A stretch of 64,000 bases of DNA, taken from contig JAMWBK010000005.1 of the NCBI GenBank assembly GCA_029953675.1, positions 3,119,001-3,183,000 on the forward strand. Direction: 5' to 3'. Each line of letters opens with the position of its first letter. The first letter of the stretch is position 1. A model generated the notes under the pieces. It was not told where the DNA came from, ran no database searches, and saw nothing but the letters and a program-made list of their open reading frames with translations. Below are positions 44,506 to 53,671 of the stretch, in pieces. Source of the stretch: Rhodosorus marinus (Eukaryota > Rhodophyta > Stylonematophyceae > Stylonematales > Stylonemataceae). Both the position numbers and the translations under genes were made by a program.

Positions 44506-45330
44506 ATGGCGGGGGAAGATGTGGTGAACCTGACCGGGGTTCCGGAGACGATGCTTTGGACGCTTCACAATCGAGCTGATGAGGCGCGGAGAACTGATGG
44601 GTTCGTAAAGGATGATTTGTGTTTGAATATCTATGAATCAATAGACTATGACTACGTGAGAAGCTTCGGACGACCGGATTCCTCGCACGGATGGAGGTCG
44701 AGTCAATTGGACGAGTGGTTAAGGAAATGGATCGACCGAAACGACGGGGGAATTGTCATAGAACTTGGCGCTGGGCTGGAGACGCAGTTCTACAGGGTAA
44801 TGGATGATCGAATTCGCTGGTATGCGGTCGATGTTCCCGAGGCTATGGCCGTGAGAGAAAAGTATATTCCGGCACACGAAAGGCTTGTAAATATAGGGAA
44901 AAGCGCGCTGGACTATACCTGGCTCGACGATGTTCCAGAGGGAAAGGACGGCAAGGCATTTGTCAGCATGCAAGGATTGCTGATGTACTTCCGCGAAGAG
45001 GACGTCAGGCAACTATTTCCGACGGTCTTGGCCAAGTACCCCAATGCCACTCTAGTTTTCGATGTGATTCCGAGATGGTTTTCTGATATGACGGTGAAAG
45101 GATTGTCAAAAACCAAGCACTACATGGTTCCGCCGATGCCATGGGGAATCTCACGAAAAGAGATCGAGCCTTTTATGGAAGAATTGTTCCCAGGAGCTCA
45201 GATCTCCTTCATGGCGTACAAGATTCGGTTCCAGTGGGGGGGAATGTATTTACTTTTCCAGCTCTTGGCTTCCCTCCGGTTTATTGACGTGCCTTTAATC
45301 CTTGCCCTTTCAAAGGACGGAGATCGATAG
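44506..45330 (+). CDS. Class I SAM-dependent methyltransferase, TcmP/LCMT family (copy 2)
   Basis: A complete 274-aa frame, about 90% identical by eye to copy 1. It has the same motifs: ELGAGLETQ, WYAVDVPEA, SMQGLLMYF. The main differences are near the N-terminus (MAGEDVVNL), a QLDEWLRKW stretch, and the last about 60 residues (KIRFQWGGMYLLFQLLASLRF), which may affect substrate choice. Nothing disrupts either copy, so both may be functional paralogues. Homology extends to flanks on both sides, indicating segmental duplication rather than a processed copy. Confidence 0.88.
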   Translation: MAGEDVVNLTGVPETMLWTLHNRADEARRTDGFVKDDLCLNIYESIDYDYVRSFGRPDSSHGWRSSQLDEWLRKWIDRNDGGIVIELGAGLETQFYRVMDDRIRWYAVDVPEAMAVREKYIPAHERLVNIGKSALDYTWLDDVPEGKDGKAFVSMQGLLMYFREEDVRQLFPTVLAKYPNATLVFDVIPRWFSDMTVKGLSKTKHYMVPPMPWGISRKEIEPFMEELFPGAQISFMAYKIRFQWGGMYLLFQLLASLRFIDVPLILALSKDGDR

Positions 45331-45499
45331 AGTGGCTTTGGTCCCGAACCCAAACACGATCGGTGTGTACGAGGCTAGGCGACCAAACTCGTCAGCTTTT
45401 TATTGTTCCCGCACACCGGGCTTCCACCTCCCGGTTAGGGGAAACGTTGAATTCTCTACCGAGCGTGGTAAAATCCGAAATATTCCCCACCTTTAATAT

Positions 45500-45690
45500 T
45501 CCCCCGCATACATCTGGCTACGAAAACCCGAGCGGACCTAAATATAAAATGCAGTAAGCTTATTAGCTCAGCTGTCCTCAAATTCGGACATCATCACTGG
45601 ACAGCATTAAAACGAGTCGCTCGGTATTTAAAGCATACTCAATTGCGAACAGTGTTAAAATAGCTTCAGCCCTTTTGAAGATTTTCACTG
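45500..45690 (+). pseudogene. Copia RT/RNase H relic downstream of methyltransferase copy 2
   Basis: It is the counterpart of 26080-26240: CATCTGGCTACGAAAACCCG, CTTATTAGCTCAGC and a block encoding ALKRVARYLKHTQ, the Ty1/Copia region after the RT. It contains frame breaks. Confidence 0.7.
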
Positions 45691-45899
45691 CCTTTATTAT
45701 CTAGCGTAGGGGCAGACTTGGGCATCATGGCTAGACCACTTTTATCTGTTGTTTGCTTACACTCCATCTTTTGCAGAGCGTGTTGTTGTCCCGGGAAGAT
45801 CGGGAGCACCCCTCGAGCTCCGGAACATTCCTTGGAAATCTCGACCCAATAGCCTTTATACGGCAGCTCTCTGCTGAAGTACAACTCTTTCGTGGGGTG

Positions 45900-46223
45900 C
45901 TGCGACCGAGGCAGGAAATCTGCAATGCAAAGAGGGGTTTACGTTAGTGGTGGCAGAGGTTGGTCGGGCAGTTCCTATTCGACGTCGATTGTTTAGCCAT
46001 CCCTGACCCAGTGTTCGGGGTGTACTTCAGACGGGTGTCCGGCATTGGAAGACGTCCAGACGCTGGCTATCTGAAGGGGGGAGAGATGCTAGCTACAGAT
46101 GGGGATGTGGTGGGATGGGAATATAGATGCAGCAGTTGCCCGATTAAGAGCTAACGCAGTAGGTGCTTTTACTATTGATGTTTCAAGGAAAGTTCTACGT
46201 AGGGTTGAGCTGCTTTTCAGAAG
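45900..46223. other. Unassigned spacer
   Basis: No gene supported. Similarity to the other methyltransferase segment fades at about 45900. Confidence 0.4.
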
Positions 46224-46296
46224 CTTAGGCGACCTAAAATCACATACGAGCCAACGTAGGTGGATTCATAGTGCGCGTCAAGGACAGACGTGATAG
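46224..46296 (-). pseudogene. Duplicated 3' end of the Spondin-domain gene
   Basis: The minus strand encodes RRPITSVLDAHYES and VGSYVI, a degenerate second copy of the gene's end (RRPITSLLDEHFEG, VGTYVI), placed just downstream of the real stop. It is a tandem duplication remnant. Confidence 0.7.
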
Positions 46297-46301
46297 GTCG
46301 C

Positions 46302-47942
46302 CTAAGATTCTGGGGCGAGCTTTTCAATCACATACGTGCCGACGGGAATGCCTTCAAAGTGCTCGTCCAGAAGAGACGTGATAGGGCGCCTTTCTCCTGG
46401 TGCATAGGGCATATTTCCAGACGTAAATGAATCACCCGCGTCTGTCCCAGCGTCGTAAGCGCCTAGCGAACCCTCAAGGCGGTCGACAAATTCTCCCGCG
46501 ACGACATCGCAAGCGTTGATCTTGGAAAACCCGCTGAACCAGTCCGGGCTCGGCGCGAGCATCGCTATACCCGATAGGTAGGATCGAGTGGTGTGGACCT
46601 CCAGGGCGTAAATCCTCGTCTCCGTCCCACTTGAACCTGAGGGATCCACAGCCCTCTGGAAAACATTGCGGTAGTTTTCCGCCTTGAGCTCATTCACCAA
46701 AGCGGATGTAGCCCCAGTCTCAGCGACCATCTGCACACCCTCCGACGCGTACCCAAGCTCCGCCCACAATGTGTATTCAAGACCGTGACTAACGAGAGCG
46801 AAGGGTGATATGTTTCCGCCCGGAGGATAGGAGTTTGGATGAGTTGCCGAACTCCAGCTCCAGGTCAGGGTCACCTTGTAGGTAACCTTACCCTTACACG
46901 GGAATCGGAGGAACACAGGCGAACGCGACGATGATGCGTCGCATACGCCTTCGGCTGCCTCTAAAGCATTAATGGCGGAAGGTGGAAGGCAGTCTTTCCC
47001 AAGGTCTCCAAGACACTCTGAGTAGTTGCCTATCTCGTTGCAACAGGTCTCGATCACCGCTTCGTCACCTGCAAGGACGGCAGCTAGGCAGGTTGGGCGG
47101 ATGAACACGCCGCAGTCGGCTACAATCTCACAGCTTGTTGGTTCCGGAGTCGGCTTGGCCTCGCAGATACTCTGCCCAAGCGTCAATATCTCAAGATTCG
47201 CTTGATACGCGGCCTCTACGATCGGATTCTCACACTCTACCTCGTTGAATTCCAGGCAGGAGAGCGTTGAAGCAACCTCGTTGCAGCATGGTAAGAGCCC
47301 TTCAATCTCTTGATCAATAATCGCTTCCAGTGCCGCACTGTAACATTGAGGCCTTATGAATGATGCACAATTAGCGATGACTTCAAGGCAGTTATCGTCC
47401 GGCGTCGGGAACGGCGATGGTACTGCGGTAGGAATACCTACACACTTCTCAAGACCGGCAGCGACAGAGTTGAATGCCGTGTCGGGAAGACACTGCTCAG
47501 TAAGATCTATACCGATACAGTCTACCATGTCAATCAGCTCCTGGCAGCAGCCCTCAACTTCGTCCGGATTTCCCGCTTCCAACGTCTCTTCACATCTAGA
47601 TGTGATGAGAGTCCCACAGCTAAGGACTGGAACGAAGCAAGACTTGATCTCAAGAGCGTTACAGAAAGTTTCACCCTCCAGAACAGGTGCGGCGAACTCC
47701 CCAACAACCTCAAGAAGGCATTTCTCTGCAGAATCACCGAGGCACGTGAAAATTTTTTTGGTCTGATCGCAGCAGGGTATGATGCCTTCCTCGTTACCCT
47801 CCACAAGCTCAGCCATACACTCCTCCGTGATGAACGGGAGACAATCCTTCACGATCCCACACTCTTCGCTAACGTTGCCAGGGTCGCCAATCACAAAGCT
47901 TACGAGCAGCAGAGCTGCCATAATACTAACTTTCACCGCCAT
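46302..47942 (-). CDS. Secreted Cys-rich repeat protein with C-terminal Spondin_N domain
   Basis: A 546-aa single-exon protein. Residues 1-19 form a signal peptide (MAVKVSIMAALLLVSFVIG). Four Cys-rich repeats follow (about 28-92, 93-165, 184-262, 268-335), each with the pattern C-x5-C-x7-C, a spacer, CC-x7-C and a last C, with acidic composition. Short Pro-rich linkers (VPSPFPTPDD, KPTPEPTS) separate some repeats. Residues about 345-525 match Spondin_N (PF06468): YKVTLTWSWSSATHP, ASEGVQMVAETG, AMLAPSPDWF, AYDAGTDAGDSF, RRPITS. It should be an extracellular or cell-wall-associated adhesion-type protein. I do not recognise the repeat family. A TATA box lies about 80 bp upstream of the ATG. Confidence 0.88.
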   Translation of the reverse strand: MAVKVSIMAALLLVSFVIGDPGNVSEECGIVKDCLPFITEECMAELVEGNEEGIIPCCDQTKKIFTCLGDSAEKCLLEVVGEFAAPVLEGETFCNALEIKSCFVPVLSCGTLITSRCEETLEAGNPDEVEGCCQELIDMVDCIGIDLTEQCLPDTAFNSVAAGLEKCVGIPTAVPSPFPTPDDNCLEVIANCASFIRPQCYSAALEAIIDQEIEGLLPCCNEVASTLSCLEFNEVECENPIVEAAYQANLEILTLGQSICEAKPTPEPTSCEIVADCGVFIRPTCLAAVLAGDEAVIETCCNEIGNYSECLGDLGKDCLPPSAINALEAAEGVCDASSSRSPVFLRFPCKGKVTYKVTLTWSWSSATHPNSYPPGGNISPFALVSHGLEYTLWAELGYASEGVQMVAETGATSALVNELKAENYRNVFQRAVDPSGSSGTETRIYALEVHTTRSYLSGIAMLAPSPDWFSGFSKINACDVVAGEFVDRLEGSLGAYDAGTDAGDSFTSGNMPYAPGERRPITSLLDEHFEGIPVGTYVIEKLAPES

Positions 47943-48020
47943 GATTTACTCAGTGTACATTCCTATCTAGATCGACTTCAGCGCGCGACTAAACTTGAAT
48001 GAGCTTCAGTTGAGCGCGCA

Positions 48021-48029
48021 TTTTATACC
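48021..48029 (-). promoter_or_regulatory. TATA box of the Spondin-domain gene
   Basis: GGTATAAAA on the minus strand, about 80 bp upstream of the ATG, with GC-rich GCGCGC sequence between. This spacing fits a core promoter. Confidence 0.55.
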
Positions 48030-49700
48030 AAGTCAGGTAGTAAGAAGACTCAATTCCAGATCAGTGTGTCTCCCCTATGGAGGGTGTTGCTTCCGTGAGT
48101 GACATGCGGAATTCACGAGATACCGGCCGCCATCGGAAGTAGACGGACCAAAACGAACTGATTTGAGTGTGTGATCTGATCTCCTGGGTTATTGCCGGAC
48201 TCGCAAAGACGGTGTGTCCGTAGAGCAGGTTGATGATCTGGTGGTTAATGACCTCATTTCTATTGCCGCGTAGGGACCCAAAAATCCCGGGCAGTAGCGC
48301 AGATCTCGCGGTTGGAACTATAAACACTCCAAACTGAGAACTGTCATTGTCAACCACATATGGTGCCGCTGCTCGGAAGAGCTAAAATAGAGCGGTAAAC
48401 GGGAAGAGCCTCGATCTTTTCGCTCCAGGCCACCGTGGTTGGAGGCCGACCGCCGTGTATTTTGATTCGCATGGCTTCCGACGATAACTCACCCCCGAAT
48501 TGCAACTGCTATGGCAGTTGCAATTCTACGGCATATCATCAACCATTTTGCGGATTTGCTGAGTGGAGAGCCTAGGCAGGTAGGACCTTCCAACGGGGTC
48601 TGAAAGCAATGAAACCTTCCGTTACCTGAGCTTGTGAACGGCTTGCTGGCTTCTTACGCAGCTTCCTATTGTCCTCGCCGTGATCGAGGTAAAAGCCCCA
48701 TCGGGTAAACCAGAAAAACCACCAGCTCGACAAGAACAAAGAGGCGCAGGACACACAACAAGTGCACCATTGTTAATAATAATATTATTATTAACACGTT
48801 TTTCAGAACCCGATTAAGTTAAATAACCAGACATGGTATGCCCTATTCACCGCACGGACGATTTTGGATGTATAAGAGAAAAAAATAGATAGAAACATTG
48901 ATTATACGATCCTGAGATCCCTGAAATGAACTATCGAATTTTTCGTCTATTGAGGAGAATTGCGATGCTGCCAGCCTGATGTCCTTTGCCAAGTCCACAT
49001 GCTAGGATCGTTGCCGTTGTTCGGGGTGCTGACCCGGCCTCGTCAGGCTATTTTGGGAATGATCTAGGTGCTCGTACCGAACTTCAAGCCCCCGTGAGGA
49101 GCAAATGTTGAGGAAGCGACACGAGAGAACGAGCACAACACACGGCGAGGCAACCGTCCAAATGACCCACGTGTAAACAGAGAATAAAACCGCATACCGA
49201 ATGCACTGGGTTGACCCGAGGATGGTAGACACTCGTGGTGTGACTTCCGCAGGTCGTCGTGCGAGATACTGCCATTTGAATGAATCTACCGAAGCGCGTA
49301 CGGCACAACTATCACGAAGGAGAGATCCAATCCGGTCTACCAGTCAACACCACCAAAAACCGTCCCGGCAAACGATCCCCCCGTCGTTGGCCGTGACGGT
49401 AGTCTTGGAGACGAATCGAACCTTTCAACGAAGTGCCCACCAACCAGCACTGAGCCCAACCTCTCTCTCTCGCTCGGTTCGCTTATCCGTTGACACTTAA
49501 CCGCGGGTGGATGTCGGTAGGAAAGCACACGAACCCGTTCCGGACTGAGGTGGTCTCCGGCCCGGGTCGTGCACGGAATTTTTCGAAGTTTTTCCTTTTG
49601 ACGTGATGGGGTTTCATGACATAAACGAATCATTTCGTTCGGAGATTCACACAAAAACACTGCTGAAGACATAAACGGACGTAGTTCACATAGTGAATTA
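48030..49700. other. Intergenic region with one doubtful ORF and hairpins
   Basis: The minus-strand frame 48061-48357 (98 codons, MVDNDSSQFGVFIV) has no recognised domain and could be an exon fragment of a gene on that strand. A perfect 13-bp inverted repeat with a 4-nt loop lies at 48497-48526. An AT palindrome (TTAATAATAATATTATTATTAA) is near 48773. No other gene is supported. Confidence 0.4.
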
Positions 49701-49703
49701 GCC

Positions 49704-49743
49704 GGCTTTAATAGCATGTATTTTATTACATGCTAATAAAGCC
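49704..49743. repeat. Hairpin with 17-bp arms
   Basis: GGCTTTAATAGCATGTA (49704-49720) pairs with TACATGCTAATAAAGCC (49727-49743) with one mismatch. The right arm resembles the family A 3' tail (GCTAATAAAGCC), and AATTAGCCGG lies on both outer flanks. Confidence 0.7.
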
Positions 49744-49931
49744 AATTAGCCGGAGGTAGCGCCTGTCCCCGGGTGCTCAGGGAAACTGAGAATTTTGGGT
49801 TTGAAGATCCCGTTGGATTTCCGGAGTATTCCGTGAGCATCCCAACCTTGCCTCCTCACCGTTTACTCGTTTGAGTCTCTTATTGTGGCCTTATGAAAGA
49901 ATGAATTTGTTCAATCGCCGCTTGTGTTCAG

Positions 49932-50490
49932 TGGCATTCTTCCCTTTCACCCCTGTTTTTTTTTCAATATCCGAGTAGACACATTCGCATCGCTGCAGAC
50001 AGTCCCACGTATATCTGTAAGGTTGGGTGGGAAACTCATGTCCCGACGTGGGGAGGAGAATGTAGAGATGGAGAATATTTCTCTTTTTCCCATACGCGAA
50101 GAACGAACAATTTCGACAAACCTTAAGGTGGAATTCGTTTACCCTCCACCACGCCAAAAACGGGTGTCCCCAGCATTCTGCGGAATCGCCTATGGACTGG
50201 TAAATAATACCCACCAGCCCAGCGTCGAACCCGGCTTTCGACTTGGTGGGAACTCAGTGATTGGCAAGTACGTGTATATGCGATCATTGATTGGATAAAC
50301 TGGAATGGAATTTGTTCAATACTATGATTAATTAATCAACACCTGGAAATATTCTCCGTCTCTACATTCCCGTGCCCACGTGGGGACATGAGTTTCCCAC
50401 CCAACCTTACCGATATACGTGGGACTGAGTGAGCGATGCATGTGTCTATCTGGATATTGAAAAAAAACAGGGGCGAAAAGGAGGAATGCC
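49932..50490. repeat. Foldback repeat with about 150-bp inverted arms
   Basis: 49932-50083 and 50345-50490 are inverted copies (about 85-90% by eye), sharing GGTTGGGTGGGAAACTCATG and AGTCCCACGTATATC. The centre of about 260 bp has no gene. This could be a foldback or MITE-type element, or two oppositely placed repeat copies. Confidence 0.7.
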
Positions 50491-50639
50491 ATTTACATAC
50501 CAAGTTTCTTCGTTTAGTCATATTTCTCTCACCGTTCTGTTTCCCTACGTATATCGAAATATTCCAGTATATTCCTATCGGCTGAACGGGCTGATTTCTA
50601 AGGTGGTAATGAAGGAATTAATTTGTTCAATCGGAAACT

Positions 50640-50715
50640 AGAAGAGAAAACCCCGAGGAGAAAAAACACTAAGCAGATCGCGCGCCTCTAACATTAAAGC
50701 AGCGGTCACACGCAC
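50640..50715 (-). mobile_element. Family B-like 3' end fragment
   Basis: It contains the minus-strand 3' coding end and UTR of a family B relative: GCGCGCCTCTAACATTAAAGC, then CACTAAGC and CCCCGAGG context, matching 17340-17420. It is only about 75 bp long. Confidence 0.6.
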
Positions 50716-50805
50716 AAAACCCGACCTACTTAGCACAAACCTGGTACTAGGTTTTTTGGGGGTAGTATTGAATGTGTGGTATTGAATGAATGAATTCAGG
50801 GCCAG

Positions 50806-51230
50806 TTATACCGTAAATTCCAATTACCTACAGGAGCAATACAAAACCTTAATTTATTTAGTATTAGTATTGGATCTTGTCGTCCAAGAAACCCCCTCAC
50901 GAAGAGTTGCTTGATAAGTCCAAAAAAATTTTCCCCCTGGCTTCTGTTTAGTAAGCCCTATCATATTCTACTCCGTCCTAGCCTATTTATACCCTCAGAC
51001 TAGGCCTCTACGTTTCTCTCATCTAGACACAGTGCTATTTTTGGTAGCCATCTATGTTCTATTTTTGGTGTCGCAGTTGGCTACAGTTACCCCTTGCTCT
51101 CGCCTGGCCTGACGTCTCCCTGGCTTTCTCCGTTGTCAGCCAGGCCCTGATGGTGTCGTTCTGTTCGGCTACAACCGTGCGCCAACATTAGGGTTGTACA
51201 ATCGGCAGGTAATTGGAATTTACGGTATAA
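50806..51230. mobile_element. MITE-like element with 24-bp terminal inverted repeats
   Basis: A perfect 24-bp inverted repeat starts TTATACCGTAAATTCC (50806-50829) and its complement ends at 51230 (51207-51230). The inside (377 bp) has no ORF. On the minus strand the inside resembles an LTR (TGTTGGCG at about 51187, GGGTATAAATAGG at about 50990), so a solo LTR within a palindromic site is an alternative. No clear target duplication. Confidence 0.55.
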
Positions 51231-51307
51231 ACCGGCAAACATGAAAAGGAACTCAATTTCGAGGGATTTTCCGGTAATTAGCGGTAATATCTGTAATTGA
51301 ATGAATT

Positions 51308-53498
51308 TTGTTTGGATGGATGGATTTACTGGTGGTTCTACTAAGATGGGTTTTATTGGGTTTTACTGGGTTTAATGACTTGACTTTACTGGACTTTGGA
51401 CTTTACGAGCATAGCCTGAAGCGCTACGCAAGGCGTGAAGATGAACTAATAACTAGGGAGGGAAGTATGCAACCCCAGGCGCCGATGGCGCGCCTCGGAA
51501 AGCATGTCGCTGGATTATCGCCAAAGGGAGACACTTAAACGCCTCAAGAGCGCCAAATATTCAGTAGGATGCTCAGCAAAACATTTCCGCAACCACTCTA
51601 AACCCGACTTATCGACGTGACCAAAGCTTTTCACAATGAATGGCTGGAACCGGTGAGAGCGACCCTCAGCGCAAGGCAGACTGGCCATGCTCTCAGCATA
51701 CCGTCGTTCCTTAACTCTTCGAAGGGCTGAAGCCGCGGCCCCCCGGCGGCGGGCGGCTGCGGTGAGGTGGGCGCTGGCCACGGGGCAGGTAATCGCAAGG
51801 TCCACATATGTTGAGCATCTGGCAGCAGCGTCAGAGACGAGGAGATCGGCTATACAACGGGGCGGTGCAGAGTCCGAGATTGATCTGGGCAGTTCCGACT
51901 CAACCTCAACCGTATGCCCTATCCGAGTCAAAAATTCGCTGAGGATGTACCTGAGGCGAGTGTGACGCCTCGTACGGAGACCTCGCAACAGTCCGCAGGA
52001 ACCCAGGAAGTGGTAGCCACAAGCGTCAATCCGGCTCTCACATCCCTGACAGAAAGACGGCCGATTAGAGTGCCACGGAGCCTGTGGCAAACCGAGATAG
52101 ATCCGTGCGGCAGAACGGAACTGGAAAGCATCGAGACGATGACTCAATGACGACGGTAGAGTGGTTAACCACAAGTGCGAGAGGTGGCCTCCCATGCCGC
52201 GGAGACGAGCGGCAGTGGTAGGCGGCGTGAGAGGAGAATTGAGCATGACTGTGTGAGCGGCACTGTGTTGGCCCCAGGTGAGGCTATGTTGAATCACATC
52301 AGTGCGGGAGCTCCACAATCGGCTCAAACCCGGGTAGTCTGCAACAGGGGACCCGGGGCTAGCCTCTCCGTCATCGGCAAGAACTCGGTCGAGGGGACAA
52401 TCCTCAATCGCTTCAGCTCGTCCCCATAACAGCTCCCTCCAGGAACGAAAGCGGGACCGATTTGCGTCCAGCACGGCGTTGCACCTCCTGAACGCGTGTT
52501 GAAGACCATCATAAATTGTCAAAAGCGGGGGCGGCAGGCTCACTGGATCCTCGTTGGTCAAAGCTCGAGCCAAGAGGCAGGCACTTCGCATCTGGAAGGT
52601 CACCAACGTTCGCAGCGCGGTAGCCCAGGAGGCAACCGCCGCTGGCGAGCATACCAGCCCACGGTCTGCGACGCCGAATCCCCCTAATCGCAACGGTAGA
52701 GCGATCTGTGCACGGATAAAGTCCCTGTCGGGAGCAGCTTCAAGATCGAGGGGCTCATCCAAGAGCGTTCCCCAGTGTTGCAGGGTCATTTCGTCGGCTT
52801 TAGCCGCGATCCACGAGCCCCAAGCTGGAGGCAGGCTGCGCAACCAGTAGTTGAGTCTGGGACCGGCACAAAAGCGGGAAAGCAAGCGGGCCGATTGCAG
52901 CATGCTGTCGGGTAGGTGCTCAATGGCGTCGGTGAGTTGCTTGTGCCGTGCCAAAACTCGCTCGCAGGATGCTTGGACAAAGTTGTCAGTCCCCAATCCG
53001 ACGCCGTGGTGTTCGAACCCTTCACGTTCGCTGATTAGTCGCAGAGTGGGTGGCAGAGAGTTTAGCGACACGTCCCTCGCGGGGAGAAAGCGACATTTTT
53101 CTGTTTCCACAGTCAAACCGACGCGACGTGCAATCGCTTCGATCGCGGTCAGTCCCCTAGCCAGGGTGCAGGGGGTGCCCAGCAATGTTACGTCATCGTG
53201 GTACGCGCAGATTCGAAGATCCGAGACCTCAGTCGAAAGACGTAAAAGTACGAGCTGTAGGGCACAGGCATGAAGAAGAGGTCCGCAAGGGTCGCCTTGT
53301 TGGACGCCAGTATGTGCTTGAAAAACAGTGCCCTCCGTTGTCAAGTAGGGGAGGCTCTCCCCTCCGTAAATACCCGATAGAAACGGCCACGCCTCCGGAA
53401 ACACACGTCGGAGCACCTCTAGCGCATGCGTCCGCGACACGCTGTTGAATGCGTTCCGGAAATCAACCACCAAGACTCCCCACTCCGGCCTACTAACT
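51308..53498 (-). mobile_element. Family A non-LTR retrotransposon, 5'-truncated, copy 2
   Basis: Minus-strand element starting inside the RT and ending in a long tail of degenerate short repeats (TAAAGTCC, TAAAACCC, AATAAAACCC) at about 51308-51410. Its truncated 5' end joins directly to the tail of another family A 3' end at about 53498. Confidence 0.85.
51515..53497 (-). pseudogene. Family A copy 2 ORF2: RT-CCHC-RLE, 5'-truncated, early stop
   Basis: About 660 open codons. Motif A is intact here (VVDFRNAFN), with GVQQGDPCGP and AYHDDVTLLG joined by a full-length linker. Then LPLRLGGFGVA, a finger (CQGCESR, HFLGSCG), RRHTR, and the RLE core (IADLLVSD, TYVDLAITCP). It stops after SLWR because TAT became TAA, about 23 codons earlier than copy 1. 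RT fingers and ORF1 are missing. Confidence 0.88.
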
Positions 53499-53613
53499 GG
53501 ACTTTACTAGCATAGCCTGAAGCGCTACGCAAGGCGTGAAGATGAACTAATAACTAGGGAGGGATCCATGCAACCCCAGGCGCCGATGGCGCGCCTCGGA
53601 AAGCATGTCGCCG
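53499..53613 (-). mobile_element. Family A 3' end fragment upstream of copy 2
   Basis: Only the last coding bases (MLSEARHRRLG-like), 3' UTR (GCGTAGCGCTTCAGGC) and tail (CTAGTAAAGTCCAGTTAG) are present. The tail is followed head-to-tail by the truncated copy 2. Confidence 0.8.
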
Positions 53614-53671
53614 TTAATTACTAGCATGGTTGCCCTCGAAACCGTAATCACCCGTATCGCCCTAAGCCATG

